Below, piece by piece: positions 26,308 to 38,879 of a stretch of 64,000 nt of DNA. The translations under genes and the position numbers were made by a program. Each line of letters starts with the position of its first letter. The stretch's first letter is position 1. Source of the DNA: Cellulomonas sp. KH9 (lineage in GTDB: Bacteria > Actinomycetota > Actinomycetes > Actinomycetales > Cellulomonadaceae); contig NZ_FOSE01000002.1 of assembly GCF_900114185.1 (NCBI RefSeq), positions 683,909-747,908 on the forward strand. Reading direction: 5' to 3'. The notes beneath the pieces are model-generated. The model was not told the DNA's origin. It searched no databases and saw nothing but the letters and a program-made list of their open reading frames with translations.

Positions 26308-27897
26308 TCAGATGTTGAGCTGGAAGACACCCCAGTAGGCCAGGACGACCAGCAGCACGGCGGCGGCCACGACGACGCCGGAGGCCGCGACACGCCGCAC
26401 CACGCCCGGTGCGACCGGGACGCCTTCCTCGCGCGCGTCGTGGGCGCGGTGGGCGAGGAGCACGGCCGCGAGCACGGCACCGACGCCCAGCACACGCACG
26501 CCGATCCACCCGCCCTGCACGACCCAGGCGTTGCGCTCGTAGTCGAGGGCGAGCCGCGCGACGGCCAGGAGGTACCAGACCATCGCGGCGACGGTCGCGA
26601 CGGTCACGCCGCCGAGCGCGACCAGCCGGCCCGCGATCCCCGGGGCGAAGCGACGGACCGGCGCCGCCGGGTCCCGGCGCGACGCACCGCGCTGCACGAC
26701 GCGTGCGATGCCGACCGCGAGCCCGCAGACCAGCATGACCACCGGCGCACCGAGCACCAGGACGATCAGCGCGACGCCGTCGCGCAGCCACCGGGGTTGC
26801 GGCACCGGGCCGGCCACGTAGGTCTGCTCGGGTTCCGCCCCGGCCACCCGCGGCGGGGTGTCCCCGGTCGCGGGCAGCCCCATGACCCAGCCGGCCAGGT
26901 CCCGCAGGAAGGGTTCCGTGGGCGAGCCCCCGACGCGGATCCCGTGGTCCGCCCCCGCGTAGTAGCGGACGGTGACGTCCTCGTTGCCCGCCCGCGCCAG
27001 GTCCTCCCGGACCTGCAGCGCACCCTGGACGATCGGCATGGACGCGTCCGCCGTGCCGTACACGACCAGGACCGGCTGGGTCATGCGCTGCTGGTACGGC
27101 GAGACGTCGAAGTCCGCGTACTCGAACCCGCCGCCGGGCATCGACATGCCCACGGCCCGCGGGATCGCGCGGAACACCGCGTGCGGGACGCCGGTGTTGC
27201 GCAGGTAGGCGTCGACCGCGAAGGCCGCCTGCTGGCGCGGGGGCACGACCGGCGACGACACGAGCACCACGCCGGCGATCGCGGGCTCCTCGGCCGCCAT
27301 CACGGGCGCGATCCACCCGCCCTCGCTCTCCGCGTACACCACGACACGCTCGGGGTCGACCTCCGGCCGGTCCCGCAGCAGGTCGAGCGAGTGCAGGTAG
27401 TCGCGGGCCATCGCCACGTAGTCGCGGTGCGCGGTGCTGTAGGTGTCGAGCCGCTTGTCGGGCACCATCGCGACGACCCCGGCCTCCGCGAGCGACCGCG
27501 CCTGCCGGAGGAACGCCCGCTGGTAGCGTCCCGTGCCCGCGCCGTGGACGAAGAGCACGGCCGGGGCCGGCTCCGCGACGCCCACGGGCACGGAGATGCG
27601 TGCCCCGACGGTCGCACCGTCGAGGGGCACCGAGACCTCGACCTCCCGCACGTCGTACCGCCCGGCCTCGGGCGCGCCCCCGATCGCGGTGTCGGCGGTC
27701 GCGACCTCGATGCCCTCCTCGAGCGGCGCCGGGTCCCACGTCGGCCCGGTGACGGCCCCGACGACCGCGAGCAGCAGCGAACCGAGCGCGACGCTCGCGA
27801 CGAGCCGGTAGACCGAGCCGAACCGCGCGCCGCGCTGCGGCGGGCGGTCGTCCGGGCCTGCGGCACGGCTCAGCGCGCGCGGGACGTGCAGCGCCAC
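26308..27897 (-). CDS. Alpha/beta hydrolase with C-terminal membrane domain
   Basis: Protein of 529 aa. One membrane helix near residue 30 (ASVALGSLLLAVVGAV) is followed by a dienelactone-hydrolase/peptidase-like alpha/beta domain: VLFVHGAGTGRYQ (oxyanion region), YAESEGGWIAPVM with nucleophile Ser in G/A-E-S-E-G, VYGTADASMP with the Asp, and GADHGIRVGG with the His. The last 170 residues add about four helices. The catalytic domain should face outside or be membrane-apposed. Esterase or peptidase activity is likely; substrate unknown. It is the last gene of phoH-ybeY-corC-era; its GTG starts 1 nt after the era stop, so it is translationally coupled. Confidence 0.8.
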   Translation of the reverse strand: MALHVPRALSRAAGPDDRPPQRGARFGSVYRLVASVALGSLLLAVVGAVTGPTWDPAPLEEGIEVATADTAIGGAPEAGRYDVREVEVSVPLDGATVGARISVPVGVAEPAPAVLFVHGAGTGRYQRAFLRQARSLAEAGVVAMVPDKRLDTYSTAHRDYVAMARDYLHSLDLLRDRPEVDPERVVVYAESEGGWIAPVMAAEEPAIAGVVLVSSPVVPPRQQAAFAVDAYLRNTGVPHAVFRAIPRAVGMSMPGGGFEYADFDVSPYQQRMTQPVLVVYGTADASMPIVQGALQVREDLARAGNEDVTVRYYAGADHGIRVGGSPTEPFLRDLAGWVMGLPATGDTPPRVAGAEPEQTYVAGPVPQPRWLRDGVALIVLVLGAPVVMLVCGLAVGIARVVQRGASRRDPAAPVRRFAPGIAGRLVALGGVTVATVAAMVWYLLAVARLALDYERNAWVVQGGWIGVRVLGVGAVLAAVLLAHRAHDAREEGVPVAPGVVRRVAASGVVVAAAVLLVVLAYWGVFQLNI

Positions 27898-27898
27898 C

Positions 27899-28819
27899 TC
27901 AGAAGCCCAGCCGTCCGAGCTGCTTGGGGTCGCGCTGCCAGTCCTTGGCCACCTTGACGTGCAGGTCCAGGAAGACCCGGGCCCCGAGCAGCGCCTCGAT
28001 CTGCGTGCGGGCGCGCGTGCCCACGTCGCGCAGGCGCGCGCCACCGCGCCCGATGACGATCGCCTTCTGGCTGTCGCGCTCGACGAAGAGGTGGACACGC
28101 ACGTCCAGCAGCGGACGGCCGTCGGCGCCCGGCGGCTGGTCCCGCGGCACGATCTCGTCGACGACGACGGCCAGGGAGTGCGGCAGCTCGTCGCGCACGC
28201 CCTCGAGCGCCGCCTCGCGCACGAGCTCGGCGACCATGACCTGCTCCGGCTCGTCCGTGAGCTCGCCCTCGGGGTACAGCGCGGGCCCCTCCGGCAGGTG
28301 CTCGACCAGGACGTCGGCCAGCACGTCCACCTGGTACCCGTCGCGCGAGGAGACGGGGACGATGTCGGCCCACTCCCCCAGCTGGTCGACGGCGATGAGC
28401 TGCTCGGCCAGCCGCGCCCGCGGCACGGTGTCGGTCTTGGTCACGATAGCGACGACGGGGGTGCCGGTGCGCCCGGGCGGGGTCAGCCGGGCGAGCTGCT
28501 CGGCGATGAAGCGGTCACCGGGGCCGATCTTCTCGTCGGCGGGCAGGCAGAACCCGATGACGTCGACCTCGGTCAGCGTGTCGCGCACCAGGTCGTTGAG
28601 GCGCTCACCGAGCAGGGTGCGCGGCCGGTGCAGGCCGGGCGTGTCGACGAGCACGAGCTGGGCGTCCTCGCGGTGCACGATCCCGCGCACGACGTGGCGG
28701 GTGGTCTGCGGGCGCCCCGACGTGATGGCGACCTTCTGGCCGACGAGCGCGTTGGTGAGCGTGGACTTGCCGGTGTTGGGGCGGCCCACGAAGCACGCGA
28801 AGCCGGAACGGTACGTCAT
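27899..28819 (-). CDS. era: GTPase Era
   Basis: Essential 16S rRNA-binding GTPase for 30S maturation (306 aa). G1 is GRPNTGKST (12-20), the switch region contains RPQTTRHVVRG, G3 is VDTPGLHRP, and the G4 NKxD is read as TKTD in VAIVTKTDTV. The C-terminal KH domain has the VIGRGGARLRDVG loop, which binds the 3' end of 16S rRNA. The TKTD form is common in actinobacterial Era. It overlaps the corC gene by 4 bp. Confidence 0.96.
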   Translation of the reverse strand: MTYRSGFACFVGRPNTGKSTLTNALVGQKVAITSGRPQTTRHVVRGIVHREDAQLVLVDTPGLHRPRTLLGERLNDLVRDTLTEVDVIGFCLPADEKIGPGDRFIAEQLARLTPPGRTGTPVVAIVTKTDTVPRARLAEQLIAVDQLGEWADIVPVSSRDGYQVDVLADVLVEHLPEGPALYPEGELTDEPEQVMVAELVREAALEGVRDELPHSLAVVVDEIVPRDQPPGADGRPLLDVRVHLFVERDSQKAIVIGRGGARLRDVGTRARTQIEALLGARVFLDLHVKVAKDWQRDPKQLGRLGF

Positions 28820-30189
28820 CGAGCGGCCTCCGAGCCGTGGTCGCGCGCGGCGGGGGTGCCGCGCGGCGGGGTGCCGGCGGCCGAGGTGCCGCGGGCGGGG
28901 GTGGTGGGTGGGTCGTCGTCGTCGTCGAGGGCGGCGCGGTGCACCAGCACCGTCGCGAGCCGCTTGCGGCGCCCCTCGACGCGCTCGGCCTGCAGCCGCA
29001 GGCCGTGGATCTCGCCCACCGACCCGGGCAGCGGCACCTTGCCGAGCGCCTTGGCCAGCAGGCCGGCGGCCGTGTCGACGTCCTCGTCCTCCACCGCGAT
29101 GCCGAACAGGTCACCGAGCTCGTCGCGTCCCAGGCGCGCCGGCACCCGGTAGCCGCCGTCGCCGAGGTCCTCGACGCCGGGCGCGCTGGTGTCGTGCTCG
29201 TCGGTCAGCTCCCCGACGATCTCCTCGAGAGCGTCCTCGATGGTGACCAGCCCGGCGATGCCGCCGTACTCGTCGACGACCAGGGCGATGTGGCTCGAGC
29301 CGTCGCGCAGCTCCAGCAGCAGCTCGTCGACGGGCTTCGACTCCGGCACGTACACGGGTGGCCGGGCCAGCGAGGACGCCGGCGCGTCGAGCGGGTCCTC
29401 GCCGGTGGGCGCCGCGCCGTGGGCGCCGCGCGCGGGGATCCGCCGCACGACGTCCTTGAGGTAGAGCACGCCGATCACGTCGTCGACGGACTCGCCGACC
29501 ACGGGCACCCGCGAGAATCCCGAGCGCAGGAGCAGCGCGAGGACCTTGTGCAGCGGGGTGTCGGCCTGGGTGGTGATCATGTCCGTGCGGGGCACCATGA
29601 CCTCGCGCGTCAGCGTGTCGCCCAGCTCGAGCACCGAGCGGAACATCTCACGCTCGTTGTCCTCGATGGCGTCGGACTCGCTGACGCGCTCGACCATGTC
29701 GCGCAGCTCGGCGTCGTCCTGCTCGCTCGTCGAGCCCGAGGGGTCGGCACGGCGGCCCACGCCGCCGGCGAGGGTCGTGACGACGAGCAGCAGCCGCGAC
29801 AGGCTGGCGAGCACACCCACGGGGTGGCGTCGCCCCATGCTGCGGGGGCTCACCCGCACCAGCAGGTACGCCACGACCGCGCACGCGGCGATGGCCAGCA
29901 GCGCCGTGGCCCACCACGACAGGCTGCCCGCGCTGATCGCCAGGGTCAGGCAGACCGTCGCGGTCATCTCCCCCAGCAGGCGCACGAACGCCGCGGCAGC
30001 GGCGACGCGGGCGGGGTCGTCGACGAGGCGCCGCACGCGGGCGGCCGCACCGGGACGCTCCCCCTCGAGCTCGGTGACGCGGGCCCGCGTGACGCGCAGC
30101 ACCGCGACCTCACCGGCCGACAGCGCGGCCGCCAGGACGATCCCGATCAGCGCGACGGTGAGGAGCAGGGCGACGGGGACGCCGCTCAT
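28816..30189 (-). CDS. HlyC/CorC-family CBS-domain membrane protein
   Basis: Protein of 457 aa with a DUF21/CNNM-type membrane region (residues 1-150, about three to four helices), a pair of CBS domains (about 200-340; [11 protein letters not shown] and [13 protein letters not shown] mark the first, [22 protein letters not shown] in part the second) and a C-terminal CorC/HlyC domain (350-430). The family is linked to Mg/Co efflux or tolerance; the older 'hemolysin' name is not supported. The final 25 residues are a Gly/Pro/Arg tail. ATG overlaps the ybeY stop; its own stop overlaps the era ATG. Confidence 0.92.
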   Translation of the reverse strand: MSGVPVALLLTVALIGIVLAAALSAGEVAVLRVTRARVTELEGERPGAAARVRRLVDDPARVAAAAAFVRLLGEMTATVCLTLAISAGSLSWWATALLAIAACAVVAYLLVRVSPRSMGRRHPVGVLASLSRLLLVVTTLAGGVGRRADPSGSTSEQDDAELRDMVERVSESDAIEDNEREMFRSVLELGDTLTREVMVPRTDMITTQADTPLHKVLALLLRSGFSRVPVVGESVDDVIGVLYLKDVVRRIPARGAHGAAPTGEDPLDAPASSLARPPVYVPESKPVDELLLELRDGSSHIALVVDEYGGIAGLVTIEDALEEIVGELTDEHDTSAPGVEDLGDGGYRVPARLGRDELGDLFGIAVEDEDVDTAAGLLAKALGKVPLPGSVGEIHGLRLQAERVEGRRKRLATVLVHRAALDDDDDPPTTPARGTSAAGTPPRGTPAARDHGSEAAR

Positions 30190-30638
30190 CGACCGGCCAG
30201 GAACGTCAGGAGCAGGCGACGCTGCAGCGCGAACATCTCCTTCTCCTCGTCCGGCTCGGCGTGGTCGTAACCGAGCAGGTGCAGGATCCCGTGCGTCGTC
30301 AGCAGCAGCATCTCCTCGGCCGTCGAGTGGCCCGCGGCGCGCGCCTGCGTGGCGGCCACCTCCGGGCACAGCACGACGTCGCCGAGCACGCCGGGGCCGG
30401 CGGGGTCGCCCTCGCGCCCGGGGCGCAGCTCGTCCATCGGGAACGACAGCACGTCCGTGGGTCCCGGCTCGTCCATCCACCGCACGTGCAGGTCCGTCAT
30501 GGTCGGGACGTCGACCAGCCGCACGAACAGGTCCGCCTGCGGGTGCACGTGCATCTCGTCCAGCACGTAGCGCCCGAGCGCGGCGAACTCCGCCTCGTCG
30601 ACCTCGACGCCGGACTCGTTGCTCACCTCGACGCTCAT
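30186..30638 (-). CDS. ybeY: Endoribonuclease YbeY / rRNA maturation factor
   Basis: Zinc-dependent single-strand endoribonuclease used in 16S rRNA 3' maturation and ribosome quality control (150 aa). The metal signature [11 protein letters not shown] gives His116, His120 and His126. The upstream [10 protein letters not shown] block is also conserved. It overlaps phoH (ATGA) and the CorC-like gene, in the usual phoH-ybeY-corC-era order. Confidence 0.95.
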   Translation of the reverse strand: MSVEVSNESGVEVDEAEFAALGRYVLDEMHVHPQADLFVRLVDVPTMTDLHVRWMDEPGPTDVLSFPMDELRPGREGDPAGPGVLGDVVLCPEVAATQARAAGHSTAEEMLLLTTHGILHLLGYDHAEPDEEKEMFALQRRLLLTFLAGR

Positions 30639-31636
30639 GCCCCGTCCCACCTCGCGTACGCGTCGATGATGTCCCCCACCAGCCGGTGCCGGACCACGTC
30701 GGAGGACGACAGCCGGCAGAACTCCACGTCGTCGACCCCGGAGAGGATCTCCTCGACCACGCGCAGCCCGGACCGCGTGCCGCTGGGCAGGTCGACCTGC
30801 GTGACGTCGCCGGTGACGACGACCTTCGAGCCGAACCCGAGGCGGGTGAGGAACATCTTCATCTGCTCGACGGACGTGTTCTGCGCCTCGTCGAGGATGA
30901 TGAAGGAGTCGTTGAGGGTCCGCCCGCGCATGTACGCCAGCGGCGCGACCTCGATGGTGCCCGCCTCCATGAGCCGCGGGATGGACTCGGGGTCGACCAT
31001 GTCGTGCAGCGCGTCGTACAGCGGGCGCAGGTACGGGTCGATCTTGTCCGAGAGGCTGCCGGGCAGGAACCCGAGCCGCTCCCCGGCCTCGACGGCGGGG
31101 CGCGTCAGCACGATGCGGTTGACCTTGCGCGCCTGCAGCGCCTGCACGGCCTTGGCCATCGCCAGGTACGTCTTGCCGGTGCCCGCGGGGCCGATGCCGA
31201 ACGTGACGGTGTTGCGCTCGATCGCGTCCACGTAACTCTTCTGCCCCGGCGTCTTGGGGCGGATCGTGCGACCGCGGGTCGACAGGATGTTGAACGTCAG
31301 GACGTCCGCGGGGCGCGCGCCCGCGTCGGCCGTGAGCATCGCGACGGAGCGGGTCACGACGTCGGGGCTCAGCGGGGTACCGACCGCGGCCATCTCGACG
31401 AGCTCGTCGACGAGGCGCGTCACCAGGGCCACGTCGCCCGCGGGGCCGGTGAGCGTCACCTCGTTGCCGCGGACGTGGACGTCGACGGCGCGGAAGCCGT
31501 CCTCGATGCTGCGCAGCACCTCGTCGCGCAGCCCGAGCAGCTCGACCATCGACACGTCCGGCGGGACGGTGATGCGGTGCTCGATGCGCGCGTGACGGGG
31601 CTCGGGTGCACGGGGTGCGGGGCTGGACTCGGCCAT
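30635..31636 (-). CDS. phoH: PhoH-like ATPase
   Basis: Cytoplasmic P-loop ATPase of 333 aa, often linked with YbeY in RNA metabolism; the exact reaction is unknown. The N-terminal 110 residues are the KH-like region of the long PhoH form. Walker A is [12 protein letters not shown] (149-160), followed by [21 protein letters not shown] in part, and Walker [12 protein letters not shown]. The ATG at 31636 was chosen as the only sensible start; its Shine-Dalgarno is poor. A TAGGAT box about 60 bp upstream should drive the whole five-gene operon. Confidence 0.94.
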   Translation of the reverse strand: MAESSPAPRAPEPRHARIEHRITVPPDVSMVELLGLRDEVLRSIEDGFRAVDVHVRGNEVTLTGPAGDVALVTRLVDELVEMAAVGTPLSPDVVTRSVAMLTADAGARPADVLTFNILSTRGRTIRPKTPGQKSYVDAIERNTVTFGIGPAGTGKTYLAMAKAVQALQARKVNRIVLTRPAVEAGERLGFLPGSLSDKIDPYLRPLYDALHDMVDPESIPRLMEAGTIEVAPLAYMRGRTLNDSFIILDEAQNTSVEQMKMFLTRLGFGSKVVVTGDVTQVDLPSGTRSGLRVVEEILSGVDDVEFCRLSSSDVVRHRLVGDIIDAYARWDGA

Positions 31637-31695
31637 GTGCTCGGCGGGTGCCGTGCGCTCCTTCTCTCGACGCGTGCCGTGCTGCGGACGGCTCC

Positions 31696-31701
31696 ATCCT
31701 A
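31696..31701 (-). promoter_or_regulatory. -10 box TAGGAT upstream of phoH
   Basis: TAGGAT on the minus strand matches the sigma-A -10 at 5 of 6 positions and would start transcription near 31689, giving a 5' leader of about 50 nt. No clear -35. Confidence 0.45.
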
Positions 31702-31819
31702 CGTCGCCGGTCACCCGGGCCGCGGACTCCCGCGCGGCAGGGCGCGCGCGGGCGCCGGCGGTGTGGGTCCTTCGTCCCCGGGCACCGGCGCCCGAGCGGG
31801 AGAACACTGGAGCACAGAG

Positions 31820-31837
31820 CCGGGCAACGGAGCCCGG
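31820..31837 (+). other. Small hairpin in the ppdK 5' region
   Basis: CCGGGC-AACGGA-GCCCGG forms a 6-bp stem with a 6-nt loop 16 nt before the ribosome binding site of ppdK. It may only stabilise the leader. Confidence 0.3.
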
Positions 31838-31865
31838 TGGTGTGCGTGGCGACGGAGGAAGCACC

Positions 31866-34583
<2,718 letters not shown>

Positions 34584-34595
34584 CCCACCGGACCC

Positions 34596-34642
34596 GTGGG
34601 GGCGGCGGCAGCTCTCTCCCCGTCGCGCACCGCCGCCCCCAC
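34596..34642. terminator. Hairpin between ppdK and rsmE
   Basis: A perfect 13-bp stem (GTGGGGGCGGCGG with CCGCCGCCCCCAC) and a 21-nt loop lies 12 nt after the ppdK stop. It sits between convergent genes and may serve both. No U-tract. Confidence 0.65.
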
Positions 34643-34707
34643 GTACCCGGTCCCCCGCGAGGACCGGCCGCGACCTGCCGGGGCACCGTCGTCGGCGACC
34701 CCCGGCG

Positions 34708-35466
34708 TCAGCCCCAGCGGCCGAGCCGGTCCGCGAGCATCGCCAGAGCGACCGGGCCGGCCGTGGAGGTCCGCAGCACGTGCGGCCCGAGCCGGCAGAC
34801 CACGGCGCCGGCCCCGGTCAGAGCCTCCAGCTCCCGGTCGCTGATGCCGCCCTCGGGACCGACGACGACCAGCAGCTCACCCCCGGCGGGCGTCGCGACG
34901 CCGTGCAGCGGCGTCGTGGCGGACTCGTGGAGCACGACGGCCACCCCGCCGCCCGCGACGGTCGACGCGACGCGCGCGACCAGCCCCCGGTCGTCGAGGG
35001 CCTGCTCGACGACCGGCATGCGGGCGCGGCGGGACTGCTTCGTCGCCGCGCGCACCGTCCCGACCCACCGGGCGCGGCTCTTCTGCGCCCGCTCCCCCCG
35101 CCAGATCACCACGGAACGCTCGGCCTGCCAGGGCACGACCCCGTCGACCCCGACCTCGGTGGCCGCCTCGATCGCCATCTCGTCACGGTCGCCCTTGGCC
35201 AGCGCCTGCACGAGCACCAGCCGCGGGGCGGGCTCGGGCTCGACGACGACGTCCTCGACGTCGAGGCGCACCCCCTCCGGGCCGGCGGTCCGCACCCGGC
35301 CGACGAGCCGGACACCGGCGCCGTCGACCACGTCCACCCGCTCCCCCGGTCCGCGGCGCTGCACGACGCCGGCGTGCCGGCCCTCCGTACCGTCCAGGAG
35401 GTACTCCCCGCCCGGCCGCGCGTCGGCGAGCCGCCCCGGCTCGACGACGAAGACCGGCGCGCTCAC
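34708..35466 (-). CDS. rsmE: 16S rRNA m3U1498 methyltransferase
   Basis: SPOUT-family RNA methyltransferase (252 aa) that methylates N3 of U1498 in 16S rRNA. It has an N-terminal PUA-like region and a C-terminal trefoil knot with [16 protein letters not shown] and [16 protein letters not shown], which form the S-adenosylmethionine pocket. GTG start overlaps the dnaJ stop (GTGA). hrcA-dnaJ-rsmE is the usual actinobacterial order. Confidence 0.95.
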   Translation of the reverse strand: MSAPVFVVEPGRLADARPGGEYLLDGTEGRHAGVVQRRGPGERVDVVDGAGVRLVGRVRTAGPEGVRLDVEDVVVEPEPAPRLVLVQALAKGDRDEMAIEAATEVGVDGVVPWQAERSVVIWRGERAQKSRARWVGTVRAATKQSRRARMPVVEQALDDRGLVARVASTVAGGGVAVVLHESATTPLHGVATPAGGELLVVVGPEGGISDRELEALTGAGAVVCRLGPHVLRTSTAGPVALAMLADRLGRWG

Positions 35467-36587
35467 CGGCCCGCGAGCTTGTCGCGGAGCTTGGCGAACA
35501 TGCCGGGGTTGGCCGCGGCGAACCGCGCCTCGGGGCGCTCCTCGCCGCGCAGCACGGCGAGGCGACGCAGCAGCTCGGTCTGCTCGTCGTCGGCCGGGAC
35601 GGGCACCTGGACCTCCACGTGCACGTGGAGGTCGCCGCGGCCGCCCACGTGCAGGTGCCCGACCCCCAGCCCGCGCAGCGTGACGACCTGCCCGGGCTGC
35701 GTGCCCGGGCGCAGGTCGACCTCCTGCGGCCCGTCGAGCGTCTCCATCGACAGGACCGTGCCGAGCGCGGCCGCGGTCATCGGCACCTGGAGCGTCGCGT
35801 GCAGGTCGTCGCCGCGGCGCACGAACGTGTCGTGCTTGCGCTCGCGCACCTCGAGGTACACGTCGCCCGCCGGGCCGCCGGCCGGGCCGACCTCGCCCTG
35901 GCCGGTGAGCTTGATGCGCGTGCCGGTGTCCACGCCCGCGGGCACGTCCACCGACAGCGTCCGCCGCGAGCGCACGCGGCCCTCACCGGCGCACTCGGTG
36001 CACGGCTCGGGGATGACCGTGCCGAACCCGTGGCAGGCCGCGCAGGGCTGCGTGGTCATGACCTGCCCGAGGAACGAGCGCGCCACCCGCTGCACGGACC
36101 CGCGCCCGCCGCAGACCTCACAGGTGCGCGGCGAGGTGCCGGGCCGGCAGCAGGTGCCCCCGCACGTGGGGCACAGCACCGCCGTGTCCACCTGCACCTC
36201 GCGGTGCACGCCGAACGCCGTCTCGGCCAGGTCCAGGTCGAGGCGTACCAGGGCGTCCTGCCCGCGGCGGGCGCGCGGCACCGGTCCGCGCGGCGCACCG
36301 CCCGCGGCGGCACCGAAGAACGTCTCGAAGATGTCCTGGAACCCGAAGCCGCCGCCCATGCCGCCACCCGGCGACGAGGGGTCGGCGCCCATGTCGTAGG
36401 CACGGCGCTTCTCCGGGTTGCCCAGCACGTCGTAGGCGCGCGACACGTCCTTGAACCGCTCCTCGGACGCGGGGTCGGTGCCCGCCACGTCGGGGTGCAG
36501 CTCACGGGCGAGCCGGCGGTAGGCCTTCTTGATCTGCTCGGGCGTGGCGTCACGCGGCAGGCCGAGGATCTCGTAGTAGTCGGTCAC
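35463..36587 (-). CDS. dnaJ: Chaperone DnaJ (DnaJ2 type)
   Basis: Co-chaperone of DnaK (374 aa, type I). The J domain is at 1-65 with HPD 31-33. A Gly-rich segment (75-90) follows, then four zinc-finger repeats CPTCGGTC, CEVCGGRG, CAACHGFG and CTECAGEG, and the C-terminal substrate domains. The first repeat has a Cys in place of the usual Gly at its end. GTG start, 87 bp after hrcA in the same transcript, so it should be under HrcA control. Confidence 0.96.
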   Translation of the reverse strand: MTDYYEILGLPRDATPEQIKKAYRRLARELHPDVAGTDPASEERFKDVSRAYDVLGNPEKRRAYDMGADPSSPGGGMGGGFGFQDIFETFFGAAAGGAPRGPVPRARRGQDALVRLDLDLAETAFGVHREVQVDTAVLCPTCGGTCCRPGTSPRTCEVCGGRGSVQRVARSFLGQVMTTQPCAACHGFGTVIPEPCTECAGEGRVRSRRTLSVDVPAGVDTGTRIKLTGQGEVGPAGGPAGDVYLEVRERKHDTFVRRGDDLHATLQVPMTAAALGTVLSMETLDGPQEVDLRPGTQPGQVVTLRGLGVGHLHVGGRGDLHVHVEVQVPVPADDEQTELLRRLAVLRGEERPEARFAAANPGMFAKLRDKLAGR

Positions 36588-36674
36588 GTGGCGTGCTGCT
36601 CGCTTCCTGCTCGTGGGTGGCGTGCCCGGCCGCGCACGCGGTGCGCCCGACGGCGCGTCCGCGGGACGTGCCGG

Positions 36675-37703
36675 TCAGCCCGCAAGGATCCGGGTGAGGT
36701 ACCGGGCGACGGCACGGACCGCCGCCATGGTCTGGGGGTAGTCCATGCGCAGCGGGCCGACGGCCCCGAGGACGGCGACGGACGACCCGTCACCGCCGTA
36801 CCCGCTGGTGACGATGCTGGTCTCGGCCAGGCCCTCGTGCTGGGTCTCGCGGCCGATCCGCACCGCGACGCCGCCGGAGTCCTCGGCCATCTCGGACAGC
36901 AGGCGCAGCAGCACGACCTGCTCCTCGAGGGCCTCGAGGACGGGTCCGATCGTGTGCGGGAAGTCGGCGTTGGCGCTGCGGGCCAGGTGCGACGCCCCCG
37001 CGACGACGACCCGTTCCTCGCGCTCCTGCGCGAGGGTCTCGGCCACGACCGCGACCACCGAGCGGGCGAGGTCCTCGCCGCCCGACGTGAACTCGGCGGC
37101 CAGCGCCTCGAGGGCGCCGTCCAGCTCGGCGAGACGCAGGCCGGCGGCGGCGACGTTGAGCCGCACGCGCAGCCGCGCCACGACGGCCTCGTCGAGGTCG
37201 GTGGTGAGCTCCAGGGTGCGCTGCTCGACGCGACCCGTGGTGGTGATGATGACGACCAGCAGGTGACGCGCACCGACGGGGACCAGCTCGACGTGCCGCA
37301 GCGCCGAACGCCGCAGCGACGGGTACTGGACGATCGCGACCTGGTGCGTGAGCTGGGCGATGAGCCGCACCGCACGGTCGATGACGTCGTCGAGGTCCAC
37401 CGCCTCCTCGAGCAGCGTGCCGATGGCCCGCTTCTCGGCGGCGGACAGCGGGCGCACGCCCGACAGGCGGTCGACGAACTCGCGGTAGCCCAGGTCGGTC
37501 GGCACGCGACCGGCCGACGTGTGCGGCTGGACGATGAGCCCGGCGTCCTCGAGCGCGGCCATGTCGTTGCGGATCGTGGCCGGCGAGACACCGATCGCGT
37601 GGCGCTCCGCCAGGGCCCGCGATCCCACGGGCTCGCGGGTCGCGACGTAGTCCTCGACGATCGCGCGCAGCACGTCCAGCCGTCGGTCCTCGCTGATGCT
37701 CAT
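36675..37703 (-). CDS. hrcA: Heat-inducible transcription repressor HrcA
   Basis: Repressor of heat-shock genes (342 aa). N-terminal winged helix with [27 protein letters not shown] in outline, then a GAF-like dimerisation domain and the inserted segment typical of HrcA. It binds CIRCE elements; one lies 65-91 bp upstream of the start codon, so the hrcA-dnaJ-rsmE operon is autoregulated. ATG 37703 has GGAGGGA just upstream. Confidence 0.96.
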   Translation of the reverse strand: MSISEDRRLDVLRAIVEDYVATREPVGSRALAERHAIGVSPATIRNDMAALEDAGLIVQPHTSAGRVPTDLGYREFVDRLSGVRPLSAAEKRAIGTLLEEAVDLDDVIDRAVRLIAQLTHQVAIVQYPSLRRSALRHVELVPVGARHLLVVIITTTGRVEQRTLELTTDLDEAVVARLRVRLNVAAAGLRLAELDGALEALAAEFTSGGEDLARSVVAVVAETLAQEREERVVVAGASHLARSANADFPHTIGPVLEALEEQVVLLRLLSEMAEDSGGVAVRIGRETQHEGLAETSIVTSGYGGDGSSVAVLGAVGPLRMDYPQTMAAVRAVARYLTRILAG

Positions 37704-37767
37704 GTCGCTCCCTCCTGCCCCCGGTGGCCATCGAGCGCACCAGACGGCACCGCACCCCGGCGCCCTG

Positions 37768-37794
37768 GTAGCACTCGCCCGTACCGAGTGCCAA
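37768..37794. promoter_or_regulatory. CIRCE element (HrcA operator)
   Basis: On the minus strand TTGGCACTC-N9-GAGTGCTAC differs from the consensus TTAGCACTC-N9-GAGTGCTAA at one position in each arm. The spacer is exactly 9. It begins at the end of a TAGAAT -10 box, so bound HrcA would cover the transcription start. Confidence 0.92.
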
Positions 37795-37799
37795 TTCTA
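37794..37799 (-). promoter_or_regulatory. -10 box TAGAAT of hrcA
   Basis: TAGAAT (5/6 to TATAAT) sits immediately upstream of the CIRCE element on the minus strand; predicted start near 37787 gives an 84-nt leader. No good -35 was found. Confidence 0.6.
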
Positions 37800-37946
37800 C
37801 GCGCTCGTCCAGGAGGAACGGTGGCATGCCCCCGCGGGCGCCTCGGCGCCACCCCCGCGCCTCGCCTGCGTCTCGCCCTGCGCCGCTCCGTGCGCCGCTG
37901 CGGCCGCTCCCCGCGCGTCCGCCGCGAGGCCGCGCCCGCGACCTCC

Positions 37947-37952
37947 TAGAGT
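37947..37952 (+). promoter_or_regulatory. -10 box TAGAGT upstream of the DUF3097 gene
   Basis: TAGAGT, GCCCGC, then the GTG at 37959: a 6-nt gap consistent with a leaderless transcript. Confidence 0.5.
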
Positions 37953-37958
37953 GCCCGC

Positions 37959-38828
37959 GTGACCGACGACCGCTACGGATCCGACGTGCTGTCGGGCGAC
38001 CGCTCCCCGTCCCGTCCGGCCCACCACCGCCCCGCGCGCACGTCGCGCGAGCAGACGGCCGACCCCGGTCTGGTCGTCGAGGACGTCGAGACCGGGTGGG
38101 TCGGCGCCGTCGTGCGCGTCGAGAAGTCCGGGGGCCAGCACGTCGTGGTCCTCGAGGACCGGCGCGGCCGCACCCGGACGTTCCGGCTCGGTCCCGGGTT
38201 CTGGGTCGACGGTGAGCCGGTGGTGCTCACGGCGCCGGTGACGTCACGGGCGCCCGCACGGCCGACGCGCACCGCGTCCGGGTCGGTCGCCGTGCCGGAC
38301 GCGCCGGCACGCGTCGCGCGCGGGTCGCGCATCTGGGTCGAGGGCAAGCACGACGCGGAGCTCGTCGAGAAGGTCTGGGGCGACGACCTGCGCGTCGAGG
38401 GCGTCGTCGTCGAGCTGCTCGACGGTGTCGACCACCTCGCGGACGCCCTGCGGGACTTCCGCCCGACCGCGGACCGGCGCGTCGGCGTGCTCGTCGACCA
38501 CCTCGTCCCCGGCTCCAAGGAGAGCCGGATCGCCGCCGAGGCGCTGCGTGCCGCGCCCGCGGGGACCGTCCTGGTGCTCGGTCACCCGTACGTCGACGTG
38601 TGGCAGGCCGTCCGCCCGCAGCGCGTCGGGCTCGACGCGTGGCCCACCATCGAGCGCGGCACGGAGTGGAAGCGCGGCATCCTGCGCGAGCTGGGGTGGC
38701 CGGCGGACGACCAGGCGGACGTGGCGCGGGCCTGGCAGCGCATCCTGCGCTCGGTGCGCTCGTACGCGGACCTCGAGCCGAGCCTCCTGGGCCGCGTCGA
38801 GGAGCTCATCGACTTCGTCACCGCCTGA
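37959..38828 (+). CDS. DUF3097 family protein
   Basis: Protein of 289 aa of an actinobacterial family of unknown function. Typical family features are an N-terminal disordered stretch, a small beta-rich domain with GWVGAVVRVEKSGG and a C-terminal alpha/beta domain with RIWVEGKHDAELVEKVWGDDL in part and VLVDHLVPGSKESRIA. The 'EGKHDAEL' start of the second domain resembles a TOPRIM nucleotidyl-transfer fold (conserved Glu first, then D-x-x-V), so an enzymatic role on nucleic acid is possible; this is inference. GTG start placed 6 nt after a -10 box. Strong hairpin after the stop. Confidence 0.85.
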   Translation: MTDDRYGSDVLSGDRSPSRPAHHRPARTSREQTADPGLVVEDVETGWVGAVVRVEKSGGQHVVVLEDRRGRTRTFRLGPGFWVDGEPVVLTAPVTSRAPARPTRTASGSVAVPDAPARVARGSRIWVEGKHDAELVEKVWGDDLRVEGVVVELLDGVDHLADALRDFRPTADRRVGVLVDHLVPGSKESRIAAEALRAAPAGTVLVLGHPYVDVWQAVRPQRVGLDAWPTIERGTEWKRGILRELGWPADDQADVARAWQRILRSVRSYADLEPSLLGRVEELIDFVTA

Positions 38829-38836
38829 CCGACGAC

Positions 38837-38861
38837 GGGGCCCGTCCGCCGGACGGGCCCC
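38837..38861. terminator. Bidirectional hairpin between DUF3097 and Pro-rich membrane protein genes
   Basis: A perfect 11-bp stem (GGGGCCCGTCC / GGACGGGCCCC) with a 3-nt loop 8 nt after one stop and 18 nt from the convergent stop. Confidence 0.7.
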
Positions 38862-38879
38862 ACGTCGGTGCGTCGGCTC

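Noticed and set aside
28816-30189. Hemolysin annotation for the CBS-domain protein
   Set aside because: The domain order is that of CNNM/CorC transport-associated proteins; no toxin feature is present.
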